A stretch of 64,000 nucleotides of DNA from Acanthochlamys bracteata (GCA_019914995.1 CM034144.1:3999489-4063488), one strand, 5' to 3'. Counted from the first letter of the stretch, positions 22,730 to 35,957 are shown. Notes: generated by a model not told the origin, from the letters alone. Program-made: numbers and translations.

Positions 22730-23390
22730 ATGTAGAGACAATATAAGAAGAAAAAGAGTTGTACAAGAGTAAAGAAGGGAGAAACATTGAGAAATTCAAA
22801 GAAGAGCAAACAAGTACTACACCAACTCAATTCTACAAACCAAAGATTTATTACTGTTGCTGGTTACGCTGAACACACACTCTGGCAGCTTGTTTCATTA
22901 TCTCTATAACTAACTTTTAAGTTTATTCATTACTTTGAGATTAGTACTGTGTTTAACCCTATTGTTTAAATTTCTATAAAACCATAGGCTAAGTGCTTGG
23001 TGAAGTACTTGTGGGAGAAGCTCGGTTGCAGCTTGGTAGGAGTTCATTAACTTTATGATAAGATTACCTATCCGGCCTTTGTGTATGTCCAGCAGGCTGT
23101 AAAGGATTATCTGATGTAAGAAAATCCATAAAAGCAAGTGTGCTTAGTGAAGCAATTTGTTATTGATAAATGTAGCTTGTTAAAAATTTAGTGAAGCGTT
23201 AGCTCTTGCGAAAGAGCACTCGTGGATGTAGACAAAGAGGTTTATCGAACCACGTAAATTTCATGAGTAGCTTTCGTTTATCATAATTCTTTTACTACAA
23301 AATCTGTTGTACTATTATTTGTCTACATGAATATTCATACACACAACCGGCTATCTATTTGCTACATGTAGAAACTTCTATTAATTAAAT
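22730..23390 (+). repeat. probable solo LTR or LTR remnant (copia-type wording)
   Basis: The block 'gagcactcgtggatgtagac' (23214-23233) plus 'cgaaccacgtaaatttc' (about 23248-23264) is the wording found in the R-U5 part of many plant copia LTRs, where a 'gtggatgtagg...gaaccacgtaaa' core precedes the LTR end. Upstream sequence (22730-23150) is noncoding and compatible with U3. No internal region adjoins it. Ends are not defined. Confidence 0.4.
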
Positions 23391-24550
23391 CATTTTTTAT
23401 TATCAACTAGATTAACACTACCACAAAAGTAATTTTCATCGACTGAAAAATATCTTCTAAAACAATTCAGTCGGGAAAGTCAAAAAATACCGACTGAAAA
23501 TAATCTAATCGGTAAAATGTTTAACGTTACCAACTGAATATCATTATAAGTGGGTAAATTAGATACTTTCGAACCTGAAACATGATTCAGTCGATAATCC
23601 ATACTAATTACCGACTAAAAATAAAATAGTAGATAAATTTATCCACTAAACTAAATTTATCGACCGCTATAATAATAGTCGATAAATTTATTGACTAAAG
23701 TGATTGCAATAGCTAATTACAGATTGAACTTGTTTGAGCCAATAAATTTACTGAATAAACTTACTTTTAGTTGGTACTTTACCGACTTAAACTAATTTTT
23801 AGTTGACAATTTTATTGACTTAAACTTTCTGTTAGTCAGTAATTACTGACTGAACACTCTTTTAGTCGGTAACTTCCCTATTGATAAAAAATCATTTCAG
23901 TCGGTAAATCGTATTATTAGATCTGAATCTTATGTGCTACAATTTCATTTCATTCTCTTCTCATGTTTATCTTGATCGCCGCTAGTTTTTCTCTCCTCTT
24001 CCTTCAACAAATTTCTTCCTCACTGCAATCGCTTCTTCTTCCGATCTCCTTTCTAGTTAAACTTCTTCTTTCCTATTCCTTCTTGTCCACGTGTCTTTTG
24101 TTTTTCCTTCTTTCTTCCCCGGCGCATACTATCCACAAGCGCAAAACCTAATTTTCGCCGAGCCGCTTGCCTAGCTTCCGGCCACGCCGAGCAACTGCAG
24201 ACCCTTCCCTCGCCCTACTAAGCCTTTTTCTTCCTTCAATTACGATGAACTCCGACTCTGTTGTGTGAATCTATGGATTAGCAATTACTGATTTTTTTCT
24301 CTGAAACATGGCTTATCACGTTTACTTTTGAAGAAGAGGAGAGATATGCGCCGGATATTGTTAAAGCACTTGAGCTTTCTGAATAAGCTTTTCCTACCAT
24401 CCTGAAGATACTTTGCTAATGGTTTCATGGCTAAGGTGAAGCAAGGTGCAAAATAATTAAAACTTTAAAGTTAGTCTTATTCATGTAATCTCTTCCTTCT
24501 AACATCATCAAACTAATTAAAACGAGCTAGCTGATCTTGTCTTATATTAG

Positions 24551-25225
24551 GGCTACATTGTGGGAAATGGAGTTACTGATGCAGCATTCGATGGTGATGA
24601 TTTACTACCATTTGCACATGCAATATGTCTTGTATTTGATGAGCTATGCCAGGTGACATACTATTTGTTCATAAAAGGAGATAGTTTCCACTTTCAGTAA
24701 TTGGCATATACTTATATATTTCGAGTGATATAATCTTGAACTTCTCAATTATTAAAATTTTAATGATCTATATTCTTGTTTGGCTTCACACTGTTGATTT
24801 TCTTGCAACTTAGGAATGGAATAGCCTAATCTTCATTGATTTATGTTTATCAAGAGGTAAATTCTGCTTGCTATGGGAGTTACTAGAACCATGTAAACCA
24901 AAGTTGACAGGAAAAGCTTGACAGAGTCAATTGGGTAGTTTGACATTTGAGATTTAGTGGTCTTGGTTATTGATCTTTATTTGTAAATTTCCACAATTTT
25001 CATGTGTGAGAGCTCAATGATCTTAACAACTATGACATTCTTTTCGTTCTTCAACTTTCTCCTTCTTTCTCATTATCGCTCAGCAACAGTAATATTAATT
25101 AGTTTTTCTCCCTTTTGTTACTAATAATTATGGCATAGCCCATAGGACGATCGAGTTTCTACAATACGATTGAAAAATGATGCAGTGAGAAATGCTATTC
25201 ATGCCCAACAAGTTGAATGGTTCTT
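24551..25225 (+). pseudogene. captured serine carboxypeptidase-like (SCPL) exons
   Basis: The exon at 24551-24652 is bounded by 'atattag' and 'ccag|gtgac' and has 34 open codons: GYIVGNGVTDAAFDGDDLLP, then FAHAICLVFDELCQ. This is the conserved 'KGY.VGNGVTD..FDGNA.VPFAHGMGLI.DEL' block between the catalytic Ser and Asp of plant SCPL enzymes. A second piece at 25167-25220 reads RLKNDAVRNAIHAQQVEW, matching the family's 'WLN...VR.AIHA' helix. Sequence between is intron-like. The catalytic Ser-Asp-His residues are not present. Introns are retained, so the capture was at DNA level by the CACTA element. Confidence 0.65.
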
Positions 25226-25416
25226 AAGTATGCATAATATATTGTCTGATATTAAATACTCATTGGTCTTTCTGTTGAACTTAATAAACCAGCAAGATGT
25301 TTCAAGCCCATAGGAGTTGTGTTTATGTATAGTCTTCCTCAAGGTATAGTTATTGTTGCACTGATAAAGTTAAGCACTTTTCACTTCATTTAGTTGACTA
25401 TTTATTTCTCTTGTAG

Positions 25417-25585
25417 CATCAGTGCAACTGAGCAAGACCTATAGTATACTTGCGAAGCAACTTGGAGAAGATGATTCTAGAACACGCTGTTTGTTGGGGG
25501 ATAAACTACTTGTTGAGGATTCTATTAATGTTATTGCTGAGAAAGATCGAAAATTTGTTAGGCATTTGAACATATGTATACCATG
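25417..25585 (+). pseudogene. captured exon resembling CLU/FRIENDLY (clustered mitochondria) protein
   Basis: After a splice-acceptor-like 'ttctcttgtag' the frame reads SVQLSKTYSILAKQLGEDDS, then RTRC. The 'TY.IL.KQLGEDDSRTRDSQNW' block is typical of the C-terminal TPR part of plant CLU/FRIENDLY proteins, which control mitochondrial distribution. After RTR the similarity ends, though the frame stays open for about 30 more codons (LLGDKLLVEDSINVIAEKD). The family assignment is from memory of that block. Confidence 0.4.
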
Positions 25586-26285
25586 ATCAGACAAAGAGCT
25601 TGTTTGGAGTACTTAACAGCAAGAAAAAAAGTTTGAGGTGGGTGAATTAGTGTGTTAGCAACTAGAGTCGTTTCAATTTATGACGATGGCTTTAATAAAT
25701 ATATAATTATAAATTTGATGAATATTATTAATATTTTTGATAAACATATATGAATGTATTATGAATTTAATGACTAAAAATTTATTATAACTAAAAATAT
25801 AATGACTGAATATTTAGTGGGTAAACATTACCCACAAAAAGTTTACTATCAAGTGGAATTACCCACTGAATATTTCAGTGGGTAAAATAAAATTAGTGAC
25901 TAAATAATTCAGTCGATAAATTGAAATTACTGACTGAATTATTCAGTTGGTAATTTTATGTTAAATACCGACTGAATGGTTTATTTAGACGGTAAATCGC
26001 TTTCACGACTAGTTATTGCCGACGAAATGCCGACTAGCACATATTCAGTCAGGAACATGCATTACCGACTGATTTTTTGCCAATAACGATTGAATTTAGC
26101 AGTCAGTAAAGATCCAATTTGTAGTAGTGTCACTCCTTTTGAGTTGGTCTTTTAGGTTTATCTAATAAGTGACATCAAAGCAGACCTCTAAATTAAAAGT
26201 TTAATAGCCATGAGTAATAGATCCTATTGCCAGCTCAAACTTCATTGAAAAGAAAAAAAATCACTCGACTGTCCTCGAACATTTT

Positions 26286-27585
26286 TGTCACACTTCTATA
26301 TAGGTCATGACCCCAAAATTGTCTCAACAGACTCAAATAACAAGTACCAAAATTTTTCAAAATTTTGACAACACCTCCTCTAAAACTCCAAGGGTGTAAA
26401 CACAGAATTTTTACATAAAACGACACAATATATACATTCTCATACCACAAAAGAAAAATAATATTACTAGTATAATTCACACTATAACCATTGGCTACCG
26501 GTAGCCTACCACTATGCTACAAAATAAATACATGCCCAAAAAATATACAACATACATAAATAAATAACAGAATAGTACAAACCTCTTAAGATCATAGAGT
26601 CACCTACATACAGAAATGGAGTGTTAAAGAACATTGAAATACCCTCAATGCGTAGGTTTCGCCGATTGTTCTAAATTTGCTTCTCGTTTAACTGCCTCTG
26701 AGCTATCAAGGAGAGGCCAAAGAAAAGAAAAAAAAAAGCCTAGATTGAGGTTAAAAAATAATAGATGCACCATTTAAGTTTTCTAATTCATTATCCTAAT
26801 GCTTGAGTACTATCTTTCTACATGTACAAAAATGCAAGAAATTGAATCAAAATCATTCTTACCAAGTCGTGAATCATCCCATACCGATTTAGTCCATAGT
26901 ACGAAAGGTTCGGTTATGTGCAATGTATATGCATCTAACAATTAATCATACAATAAAAACTAAGAGAATAGGCTTCTCACTATATAAGCGTTTTGGATTA
27001 TTCTTAAAAGTATAAACATAAACATTGCGATTTAATAATAGGATTATTGAATAAAATTGAATTAAACATAAGTGATTAGAAATACAACATATTAAATAAT
27101 AACTGAATATATAGATAAATAAATTATGAATACTTTAATGAAGAATAATACTGAATGTCATACTGAAGCCAATTAAGAACTCATTACACATAAGCATGTA
27201 ATACCAAACATCAATCCACAACAATCACACCAATGAGAGAGCGAGGATAGATAACAAGGACCGATCGAGACCACTTCTCCAGCTCGTCCACATATTCATA
27301 CGTTTAACCCAAGTGCCGTGGTATTATCGCCCCACACTCATAGGCCCACCTAGTCTATAGACGAATAACAGAGGAGAGAGAACAGACGAGATCTTGAACT
27401 TAGCCCCTGGCTGTCGCTTGCCTCAATGTAGTGCGAGCATCAAAGCATTACAAAATCCACAAATACCTCAATAAATACAATTTAGTTAAAATCCAAAAAA
27501 GTCACTAAATATAAAGCATTAGCCTATCAAACAAAATATGATAGTAGTTATATCAAATCATTCTCAAAACATATATACATATATA
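26286..27585 (+). repeat. dispersed repeat family R, copy 2, left part
   Basis: Starts TGTCACACTTC and matches copy 1 (18977-20298) block by block (see that entry). It ends in a short TA run at the left end of MULE copy 2. Its continuation lies beyond the MULE at about 34001-35250. Confidence 0.65.
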
Positions 27586-28640
27586 GGAATTGGATACGCA
27601 CACTCCAGTTACTATGCGCGTACTCCGGCACTCCAAATATAAGCCGTTTGATTGCAGATCAGACGGCTCACAATCAACCTCAAAATTTTTCTTACAGAGT
27701 CACTGTGAGGGAGAAGAGAGTCATTTTGCATGCATGTGTACAGTGATCACGTAACGGGTTTCTTTCTCGCTGCGTTATTTCTCCCCCCGTGTTCTCCCTC
27801 TTTCGTTCTCTCCCTCCCGATCGCTATCTCCGTCTCCAATTCCACCAATTGCCGCCATACTTCCGCCTCTCTTATCCTTCTTTCTTTTCTCTCACAAAAA
27901 TCTATCCAGATACCGGAGTCATTCGAAAACCCTACCACGGCCGAACCTTCTATCGCCGGCCGGTGATCTTCAATTCGGAACCGGAGCCGTTTCTTCTATG
28001 CCCCTCCTCCTTCTCTGACATTCTTCTTGGCCTCCGTCGCTGTTTCTTACTCCTCGTCGTCGCTCGGGTGGATCGAGTGCGCCCGAACAGGATTGCGGCG
28101 AGTCTCGGTAATTGGTGAAAATTTATTTTGATTATGATTTCGTGATGATTTATTTGTATGTGTTATTATCTAATTTTTTGATTGTTTGAGTTGATTTTTG
28201 TTGGAACCGTAGGATTCTTATGCGGCCGGTTGCTTCTGTCGGTTCACTCCGGTGAATTCGTTGATGAACAAGGATGTATATGTAAGTCTTTCTTTTGATT
28301 TTTATTATTTTTGCAGTTGGTGATGAGATTGCCGGTGCACTTGGTTGAGCCGGACCGGTGCCGAAGAAGAAAGAATGCTCTACTGCTGGAGCCTGGAGCA
28401 CCACAGTAAGATTCTTCAGTGTTGATGGAGCACGACGATCGCCATATTTGATTCTTCTTCTTCTTGTTTTTTTTTTTTGGGTAATGAATGGCGATTCTTC
28501 AGCGAGAGTGGACCTCTCTGTAGGTGCTGTGAATGTCAAAAAAGATGCTGTAAATGTAATGCCATAGTATTGTGAATGTAATTCGAAATTGTTTGTGAGA
28601 ACTTGTGAATGTTATGATCTGGTGATTGTAATGGATGTTG
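27586..28640 (+). repeat. left TIR of MULE copy 2
   Basis: Pairs with 32835-33898. It contains CT-rich leader-like sequence and, toward its inner end, several GTGAATG motifs (28535-28612). Short ORFs inside are mirrored in the other TIR and are not genes. Confidence 0.9.
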
Positions 28641-29106
28641 ATGTATCCGGCTAGCTTGATGAAATAAAACAAAAAAAATTTGTTCTTCTTCAACTCAGAA
28701 AATATTTGCAGATTATATATAGCTGTGAATAGAATGGATTGATGAGATTGTAATGTATTTTTTAACGGAATGAATTCTACATGTCGTTCTTCCAAAAAAT
28801 AAAAATGCTGAAAAAACTTCCAAATAAGAAAGCAGAAAAAGGAAGTGAGATAAAAGAACTTTAGAGCATAGTTTTGTCATTTTCATGCATCTATTCTTTC
28901 CCGCTCTGTTCTGTGGCTCTGTTCTGTGCCAGCATTCTGTTTTACGCGGGAGAAGCTTCCTATTCTACTCAGGGGAAATTCTATGTCATCCATTCTTCTT
29001 TGCTCTAGTAATTCTCTGTTGCACTATTCTTCTTCTCTTCTTATTCCAAATAGCTCAAGTGCTCTATATTTCTCTCACAATCGTTGATCCCTCAAACTCC
29101 CACATT

Positions 29107-31652
29107 ATGGCTCAAGAGTTTAGAGGTATTTTCTTTTAGGCATCAAATTTATGGTGTTCTTTCCAATTCAATATTGGGTTTAATTTTTGTTGCTTATTTT
29201 TTGTTTTGGTGCATCTTTTAGATTTCGAGGTTGGTCCTTCTTCTCCAACTCCAAACATAGTAGAAGAGAATTCACCTTATATAGGGATGACATTTGTATG
29301 TCTTGAAGCTTCAAAAGAATTTTACATAAATTATAGAAAAGCGGAAGATTTAGCGCCGTTACTCGAAATACACAAAAAAGAATTGCTCATTCAGATCAAG
29401 TGAGTACTTGTGAAATGACTTGTTCCCGTTTTGAAAATCACAGAGGTCATCCATCACAAAAGATAGACAACGATTTCGAAAAAGAAGTACAGAAGAAGAG
29501 AAGTACAAGTACAGCGAAATGCGGCTGTCCTACAAAAATGAGAGTGAAAAGACAAGCTAGTGGATTGTGGGAAGTGGTGGGTTATAAAGGTGATCACAAT
29601 CACGTCCTAGTTAGTCCTGCAAAGAGAATGCGCATGCCTGTTTGCAGAAATATTCCTATTGCAGCTAAGAGTTTGATTGACTCGTTTCGAGAAGAAGGCA
29701 TACCTGTGAGTAAGGTTGCAGATATATTTGAAGGACCGCAAAATGGTTTTGATAGCAGAGATTGCTGGAACCACTTGTGTTCCTCGAAGGAGTACAAGAG
29801 ACCTATTAGTGGTGATGCTACAACCGCGCTTAAGTTTTTTGAAAATAAGAGTATAGAATATCCAAATTTTTTTTATGCAATATAAATGGACAGCGAGGAT
29901 AGAGCAATAAATTTTTTCTGGGTAGATGGTCGTTCGCGTACTCAATTTCAGTATTTTGGTGATGTAACATTTTTTGATACCACCTACCACAAGAACATAT
30001 ATGCAATGCCATTTGCGCCATTTACTGGGATTAACCATCATATGCAGTCAATCTAATTTGATTGTGCACTACTTTTGGATGAGACTGAACAGTCTTTTGA
30101 GTGGCTGCTTGAGACATGGCTTGCAGCTATGGGCGGGCGTGCTCCATTTTCAATCATTACAGATCAAAACAGAGCTATGACTGCAGCTATTGCAAAGGTA
30201 TTTCCAAATACCCGGCATAGATTTTGTCTATGGCATATATTGAAAAAATTCCATGAGAAACTAAACTTTCCCATGTTTATTTCAAGAGCTCTAAATTCAA
30301 AAAAGATATCAAGAGGTGTATTTAGAAAAGTTATATTTCTAACACTTTTGAATCAAGGTGGGAGAAATTGATGTCTACATATGAGTTGCAGGATAATGAA
30401 TGGCCTAAAGAAATATATGAGATTCGAGAAAAGTGAGCACCAGTTTGTTACTTGAATACTTTTTATGCCGATATGAATACTATAGGGCGATCCGAAGGTA
30501 TGAATGCTATTTATAAAAGTTTTTTCAAACCAACAACAACTCTTCGAGAGTTTGTTGTGAAGAATGACAAGTGTTTGAAGAAACTTGTTGAAAATGAAAA
30601 GAAAGAGGATTACACTAGTGAACACTTGTCCCGTATTGTAGAAGGAAATTCTTATGTCTTGAAAAGTGCAGCAAATGCATATACAGGAAATGTGTACGAT
30701 AAGTTCAAAAAAAAATTTGAGAAATCTCAATCTCAGTATGTTTTGCATGATGATGAAAGGGGTAGTGATGGATATACAACTTATATTTATAAGTCTCGAG
30801 TGGAAGGTGATCAGCATGAGTGGAATGTGAAGTTTAACTCAGTCATAAAGGAAGGTAATTGTGAATGTAAACTTTTTGAGTTTATGGGAATTCCTTGTGG
30901 AGACCTGATGAAGATTTTTCAAAGTCGAGATATAGAGATACCAAATCATTTTATTTTTCAACGGTGGAGGAAGGGAGCTAATAAATATAAAGCTAAGTAT
31001 GATGGTGGACCTATAAATAGCCATGAGAATGCGGAGCTACTGAGAACTACTCATCTCCAGATGGTCTTCAACTAATTGGTTTATGAAGCGGCGGAAACCA
31101 ACCATGGATACCAATTGATGTTGCAAAAATTACAAGAGGCTTCACAAGGGCTCAACAAGTAAGAAAGACTAACGATCAGAATAAGATTTCAGTTGACAAT
31201 CCATGTACTGTCGATGAGAGCTTAGGAGATCATATTGAGACCTCTCAGCTTTTACTTTTGAATCCCAACATCTCACAAATGAAGGGAAGGAACAAAGAAG
31301 AGAGAATTTTCAAGGGTAGTACTCGAATAAAGGAGGTTTGGAAAAATCCACTGCGAGAGCGAAAGCAAAACAGAGGCAGAAGATGTGCTTACTGTAATAA
31401 GTCCGGTGTTAACTATGACAAACGGAATTGTCCTGAAAATCCAAATACAAAAAAAAAAGACAAGTAAGTATAATCATTTACTTAATTTTGATTCATTGTT
31501 TACTAACTTTCATAGAGGAATTCAAACATTTTTCTTGACATTGGTGATCACTCTTTTACTTTACAGTTACCGGTACAGATGATGCGGAAGACGAAGACAC
31601 AAGTGAAGACGACGACAACGATGTTGAAGACTTAGCTGTTCATTTAGAGTAG
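29107..31652 (+). pseudogene. FAR1/MULE transposase pseudogene, copy 2 (three exons visible)
   Basis: ATG at 29107 (MAQEFR). The first intron, 29126-29221 (phase 1, GT...TTTTAG), restores a coherent frame into DFEVGPSSPTPN. Then come the FAR1 DNA-binding domain (CGCPTKM...WEVVGYKGDHNH, 29520-29609); the MULE catalytic domain with acidic residues in DTTYHKN (29979-) and IITDQNRAM (30157-), plus RHRFCLWHILKKFHEKL; the SWIM region (CECKLFEFMGIPCGD, 30861-30905), where the last ligand His is Asp; and a knuckle-like CAYCNKSG...RNCPENP (31385-). The second intron, 31464-31566 (GTAAGTA...TTACAG), leads to an acidic tail ending TAG at 31652. Breaks: a 1-nt frameshift near 29345, stops at about 30054, 30435 and 31073. 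It is dead as transposase, but the gene structure is fully legible. Confidence 0.85.
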
Positions 31653-31823
31653 GATGATGAAATTATTTTGGCATTTTTTGGGCAAGCATGTAGATGTTGT
31701 ACACAATCTTTTCAAGTTGCATTGTGTAAAAAAAAACAGTTTGTTATGTTGAATCTATTTAAACATCATTTTACAACTGCTATTAACAGAAAATAAAATA
31801 AAATTTATTATTGCCAAATACCA

Positions 31824-32390
31824 GTGAGCTCACTAGCAGCTGACCAGTGAGCTATGTGAGCTCACTGGTCAGCTGTCAATGAGCTCACTGGAGCTTCAAT
31901 ATGTTTAAAATATAACAAATAGATTTGTTAAGTTAAATTTGTAGCTCAAATAAGTTTCAGCTTTAATCTGTTTTAACAGCATTATAAAACTGTTGTTAAT
32001 AGAAAAAAATGTTAAAACTAAAATATATTTTCGCCGGAGACCGGTGAGCTCACTGGCTAGAGACCAGTGAGATGTCTGGCCGGAAACCAGCCAGTGAGCT
32101 CACTGGCAGCTCACTAGCAACTAACTAGTGAGTTATGTGAGCTCACTAATTAGCTGCTAGTAAGATGAGCTCACTGGTGAGCTGCCAGTGAGCTCACTAG
32201 AAGCTCAATCTATTTAAAATATAACAAATAGATTTGTTAATTTGAATTTGTAACTCAAGAAAATTTTCAGCTTCAATCTGTTTCAATAGCATTCCAAAAC
32301 TGTTGTTAACAGAAAAAAAAAGTTAAAACTAAAATATATTTTCGCCGGAGACTAGTGAACTCACTGGCCGGAATCAGCCAGTGAGCTCAC
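31824..32390. repeat. array of GTGAGCTCAC palindromes within a 310-bp tandem duplication
   Basis: The exact 10-bp palindrome GTGAGCTCAC starts at 31824, 31856, 32044, 32094, 32137, 32188 and 32381; TGAGCTCA cores occur at 31880 and 32166. Most are embedded in CCAGTGAGCTCACTGG. The block is partly a direct repeat with a period of about 310 bp: 'ataacaaatagatttgtta' recurs at about 31911 and 32220, and 'aaaatatattttcgccgga' at 32019 and 32331. It lies between the transposase and the right TIR of MULE copy 2 and is noncoding. Confidence 0.9.
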
Positions 32391-32531
32391 TTACTGGAAC
32401 CAGCGAGTGAGCATTTTGGTAGCTGAGTGAGCTAGCACAGCTCATTGGCAGTTGAGCACTGGCCAGATACCTACCAGGAGACTTCATCCATTACTGGCAT
32501 TCACTTCAGCATTCACTCTACACAACACATT

Positions 32532-32834
32532 CACTTGGATGCTAACATCATTCACATTCATTCAAATATGAGCATTATTCACAAGTTCCTACAGCACATC
32601 CTTGTTCAAACATAGCTCAACACATTCGCATTCACAACACTTTGGGATACAACATCATTCACATTTAATTCAAAAATCAGCATCATTCACAAGTTCTTAT
32701 AACACATTCTTGAGCAAACATAGCTCAACACATTCACATTCACAAGTACTTTGGATGCTAACATCATAAACATTTCATTCAAATATGAGCATCAGTCACA
32801 AGTTCCTTACAGCACATCCTTGACAACATTCATC

Positions 32835-32840
<6 letters not shown>
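32532..32840. repeat. about 108-bp tandem repeat rich in CATTCAC
   Basis: Three units start near 32532, 32638 and 32748. Shared text is 'actttggatgctaacatcat', 'attcaaatatgagcat', 'cacaagttcctacagcacat' and 'caaacatagctcaacacatt'. Each unit has several CATTCAC (complement GTGAATG) motifs. It adjoins the inner end of the right TIR. Confidence 0.85.
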
Positions 32841-34000
<1,160 letters not shown>

Positions 34001-35250
34001 TTAAAAATCATCGTCATAATTCATTTAACTCTTTAGATAAAACATAATAACTATTATCCAATCATTCATAAACCACATATATAAATTCCTCTATCAAATT
34101 TAAGAAAGCTCACATTATACATTATAAATGCACTGTAATAATCAACATTTTACTATTCGAGCTATCACAAATACTTATTATTCTTTAGGAAGCAAGCATC
34201 ACATACATTTATGCACCATGAGGGTCTAATCAATATGCAAGAAGTTGGCAAGATATGCCAGAAGGTCAAAGATGTTACATGTGCCAAACCTAACCTTAAT
34301 TTAGGAAGAAAGGTGACATGGTAACTCTCACCTTAAATCCTTCGTTATTACTTCAGCCACCACGACTCCATTAGCCCACTATCTTCCTCTTTCATTCCTA
34401 ACGGGTATGCGCAAACAATTACTAGGGTCCGTCAATCAACATTATTGAACACTAACTATTTGCAAATCTATAACTCTTAACAAAATTAATGCATACACAC
34501 TTGAATTTAACTTCTTCCCTAATCGTAACAGCGAAATCATTTGTAACGCTAATGCTACCTTGAATAAAATACATTCCTAGCTAGATGACAAATCGAATAG
34601 GCTCCTAATTAGCTCCAATATCAACGTTGAACCTTTTTGCGCTTCAAATCAAGAAAATACCTATCACAAAGGAAAAAATTTGCAAATAGTTCAATTACAA
34701 GTCATGACAACGAGATTTAATATTTCATGTCCCCTAAACAGTGGAGCTCACAAGTTCACTGGATTCCCACAATTAGGGTTTCAGTCGAAACTAATTTAGC
34801 CTCAAGCAAGCAATTGAGATAGCTTAGAAGCTTACCGCAGTTGCGAAAAGACAATGCCGGCAGTGACGATCCTTCACCGTACGCCGACAACCAAGACGAA
34901 TGTCGGCATAGAAAGCCACGGCGATGATTTTAGTGAGAGAGAGTGAAATTGGTTAGTGGAGCAGCCACAAAGAATATTGAAGATGGAAATTCCGTCCTCC
35001 AGCAACCCAATTTCGACGAGGCTCGGCGGCGAAACTCGCCCTTACTACATGGGCTTGCTGCCGTTGCAGCTTAAGCTCTTTGCAAGAGACGGCTGGAAGG
35101 GAGAAGACGAGATGAGGAGAGCTTGCACCGGAGAGGGAAAAGAACGATCGGCGGCGAGCTTGGAGCGGCAGAGCGACCACTGTAAAGGCTCGGGAGAGAG
35201 AGGTGAATGAAAAAAAACATAGAAGGAGGTAAGTAAAGCAAAAAATAGAT
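34001..35250 (+). repeat. dispersed repeat family R, copy 2, right part
   Basis: This is the sequence that resumes after the MULE. The block 'atttaggaagaaaggtgacatggtaac' (34310-34336) recurs at 36075-36100, and 'gcaagcatcacatacattta' resembles 35961-35985. Toward 34830-35200 it becomes GC-richer with 'gcttaccgcagttgcg' and 'gccggcagtgacgatcc', as also seen in reverse near 42.0-42.2 kb. Together with 26286-27585 it gives an insertion-free length of about 2.5 kb. Noncoding. Confidence 0.5.
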
Positions 35251-35384
35251 TAGAGGATTCTAGATCTAGGACTTGATATAGGTGGCTGGGTTCATTAGAC
35301 TTTCACACTTGCACAAACTAATTAAAAACAAGCTCGCCTAAAGTTAATGAAAAACTAAATATGCTCTTACAAATATTTCAAGCA

Positions 35385-35957
35385 TGTTACAATTTTGATG
35401 GGAATAATTACGGATATTAGAAAATGAAGGTGACTATATTTGTAAAAGGCACAAAATTATTTGTTATGAAAGATCGTTAGAGACGGAGATAACGCTACCA
35501 TGCAAATTTTAGATAATAACAACTTCTCTTATTTAAAGTTTTAGGCCTTGAAATTGATGTATCGTGCTTTAAATTTGAACAATTTAATCGCATTTATTTG
35601 CATTCCACAGCAAAAGATGTTTGGCTCAAATTAAAAAGAATATATGAAGGCAGATCTATGTTTAGCCAATACAATGAATGTGAAGTCTCATAAAATAAAA
35701 GTGAAGCAATACAAATCATCAAAAAAAAGATAACGTTCGCTTGACGGCCATCCACGAATACCAAAATGACATAAGTCTCCCTTCCTCTAAAGAAGAACAT
35801 AATATTGTTTTGGCAACAAATGCATGCAGCTCTTGAGAAACAACCAATAGAGAAGAAAGTCGAGCAGCAAGCCTTATCGAGGAAAAGAAAAAGCGGATGA
35901 AAAATACTTCCACTATAAGAAGTCGGGAAACTTTAAATATGCTTGTCCTCTTCTGAG
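35385..35957 (+). pseudogene. copia gag relic
   Basis: Readable pieces are FDGNNYGYWKMKVTIFVKGT (35397-), the UBN2-type block FNRIYLHSTAKDVWLKLKRIYEG (35580-35650), and a decayed zinc knuckle KYFHYKKSGNFKYACPL (35908-35956). The knuckle keeps the C...G...C spacing, but two Cys are now Tyr and the His is Asn. Frames are broken by stops. No pol or LTR is seen, so it is an isolated gag fragment lying next to dispersed repeat R. Confidence 0.65.

Larger units (their letters stand above)
23416..26129. mobile_element. CACTA (CMC/EnSpm) element, 2.7 kb, carrying host gene pieces
   Basis: The left end CACTACCACAAAAG (23416) and right end TTTGTAGTAGTG (26129) form CACTA-type TIRs. Flanking trinucleotides are TAA and TCA, an imperfect 3-bp target duplication. 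Subterminal regions (23440-23930 and 25800-26110) are crowded with 'ccgactgaa' / 'ttcagtcgg' motifs, as expected of transposase-binding subterminal repeats. There is no transposase. The middle has serine-carboxypeptidase-like and CLU/FRIENDLY-like exon pieces with splice signals, so it is a non-autonomous transduplicating element. Confidence 0.8.

Noticed and set aside
23963-24151. Hydrophobic 62-residue frame in the CACTA element resembling a signal peptide
   Set aside because: CT-rich leader-like DNA, no downstream mature protein in frame; probably UTR-like or captured promoter sequence.
27730-28567. Several Ser/Pro/Leu frames in the left TIR of MULE copy 2
   Set aside because: Mirrored in the right TIR (32895-33868), not conserved as protein between arms, and G/C-rich leader-like DNA; treated as noncoding TIR.
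31824-32390. Regularly repeated palindromes considered as a CRISPR-like array
   Set aside because: Eukaryotic transposon context, irregular spacing, no unique spacers of constant length, palindromic unit of 10 bp only.
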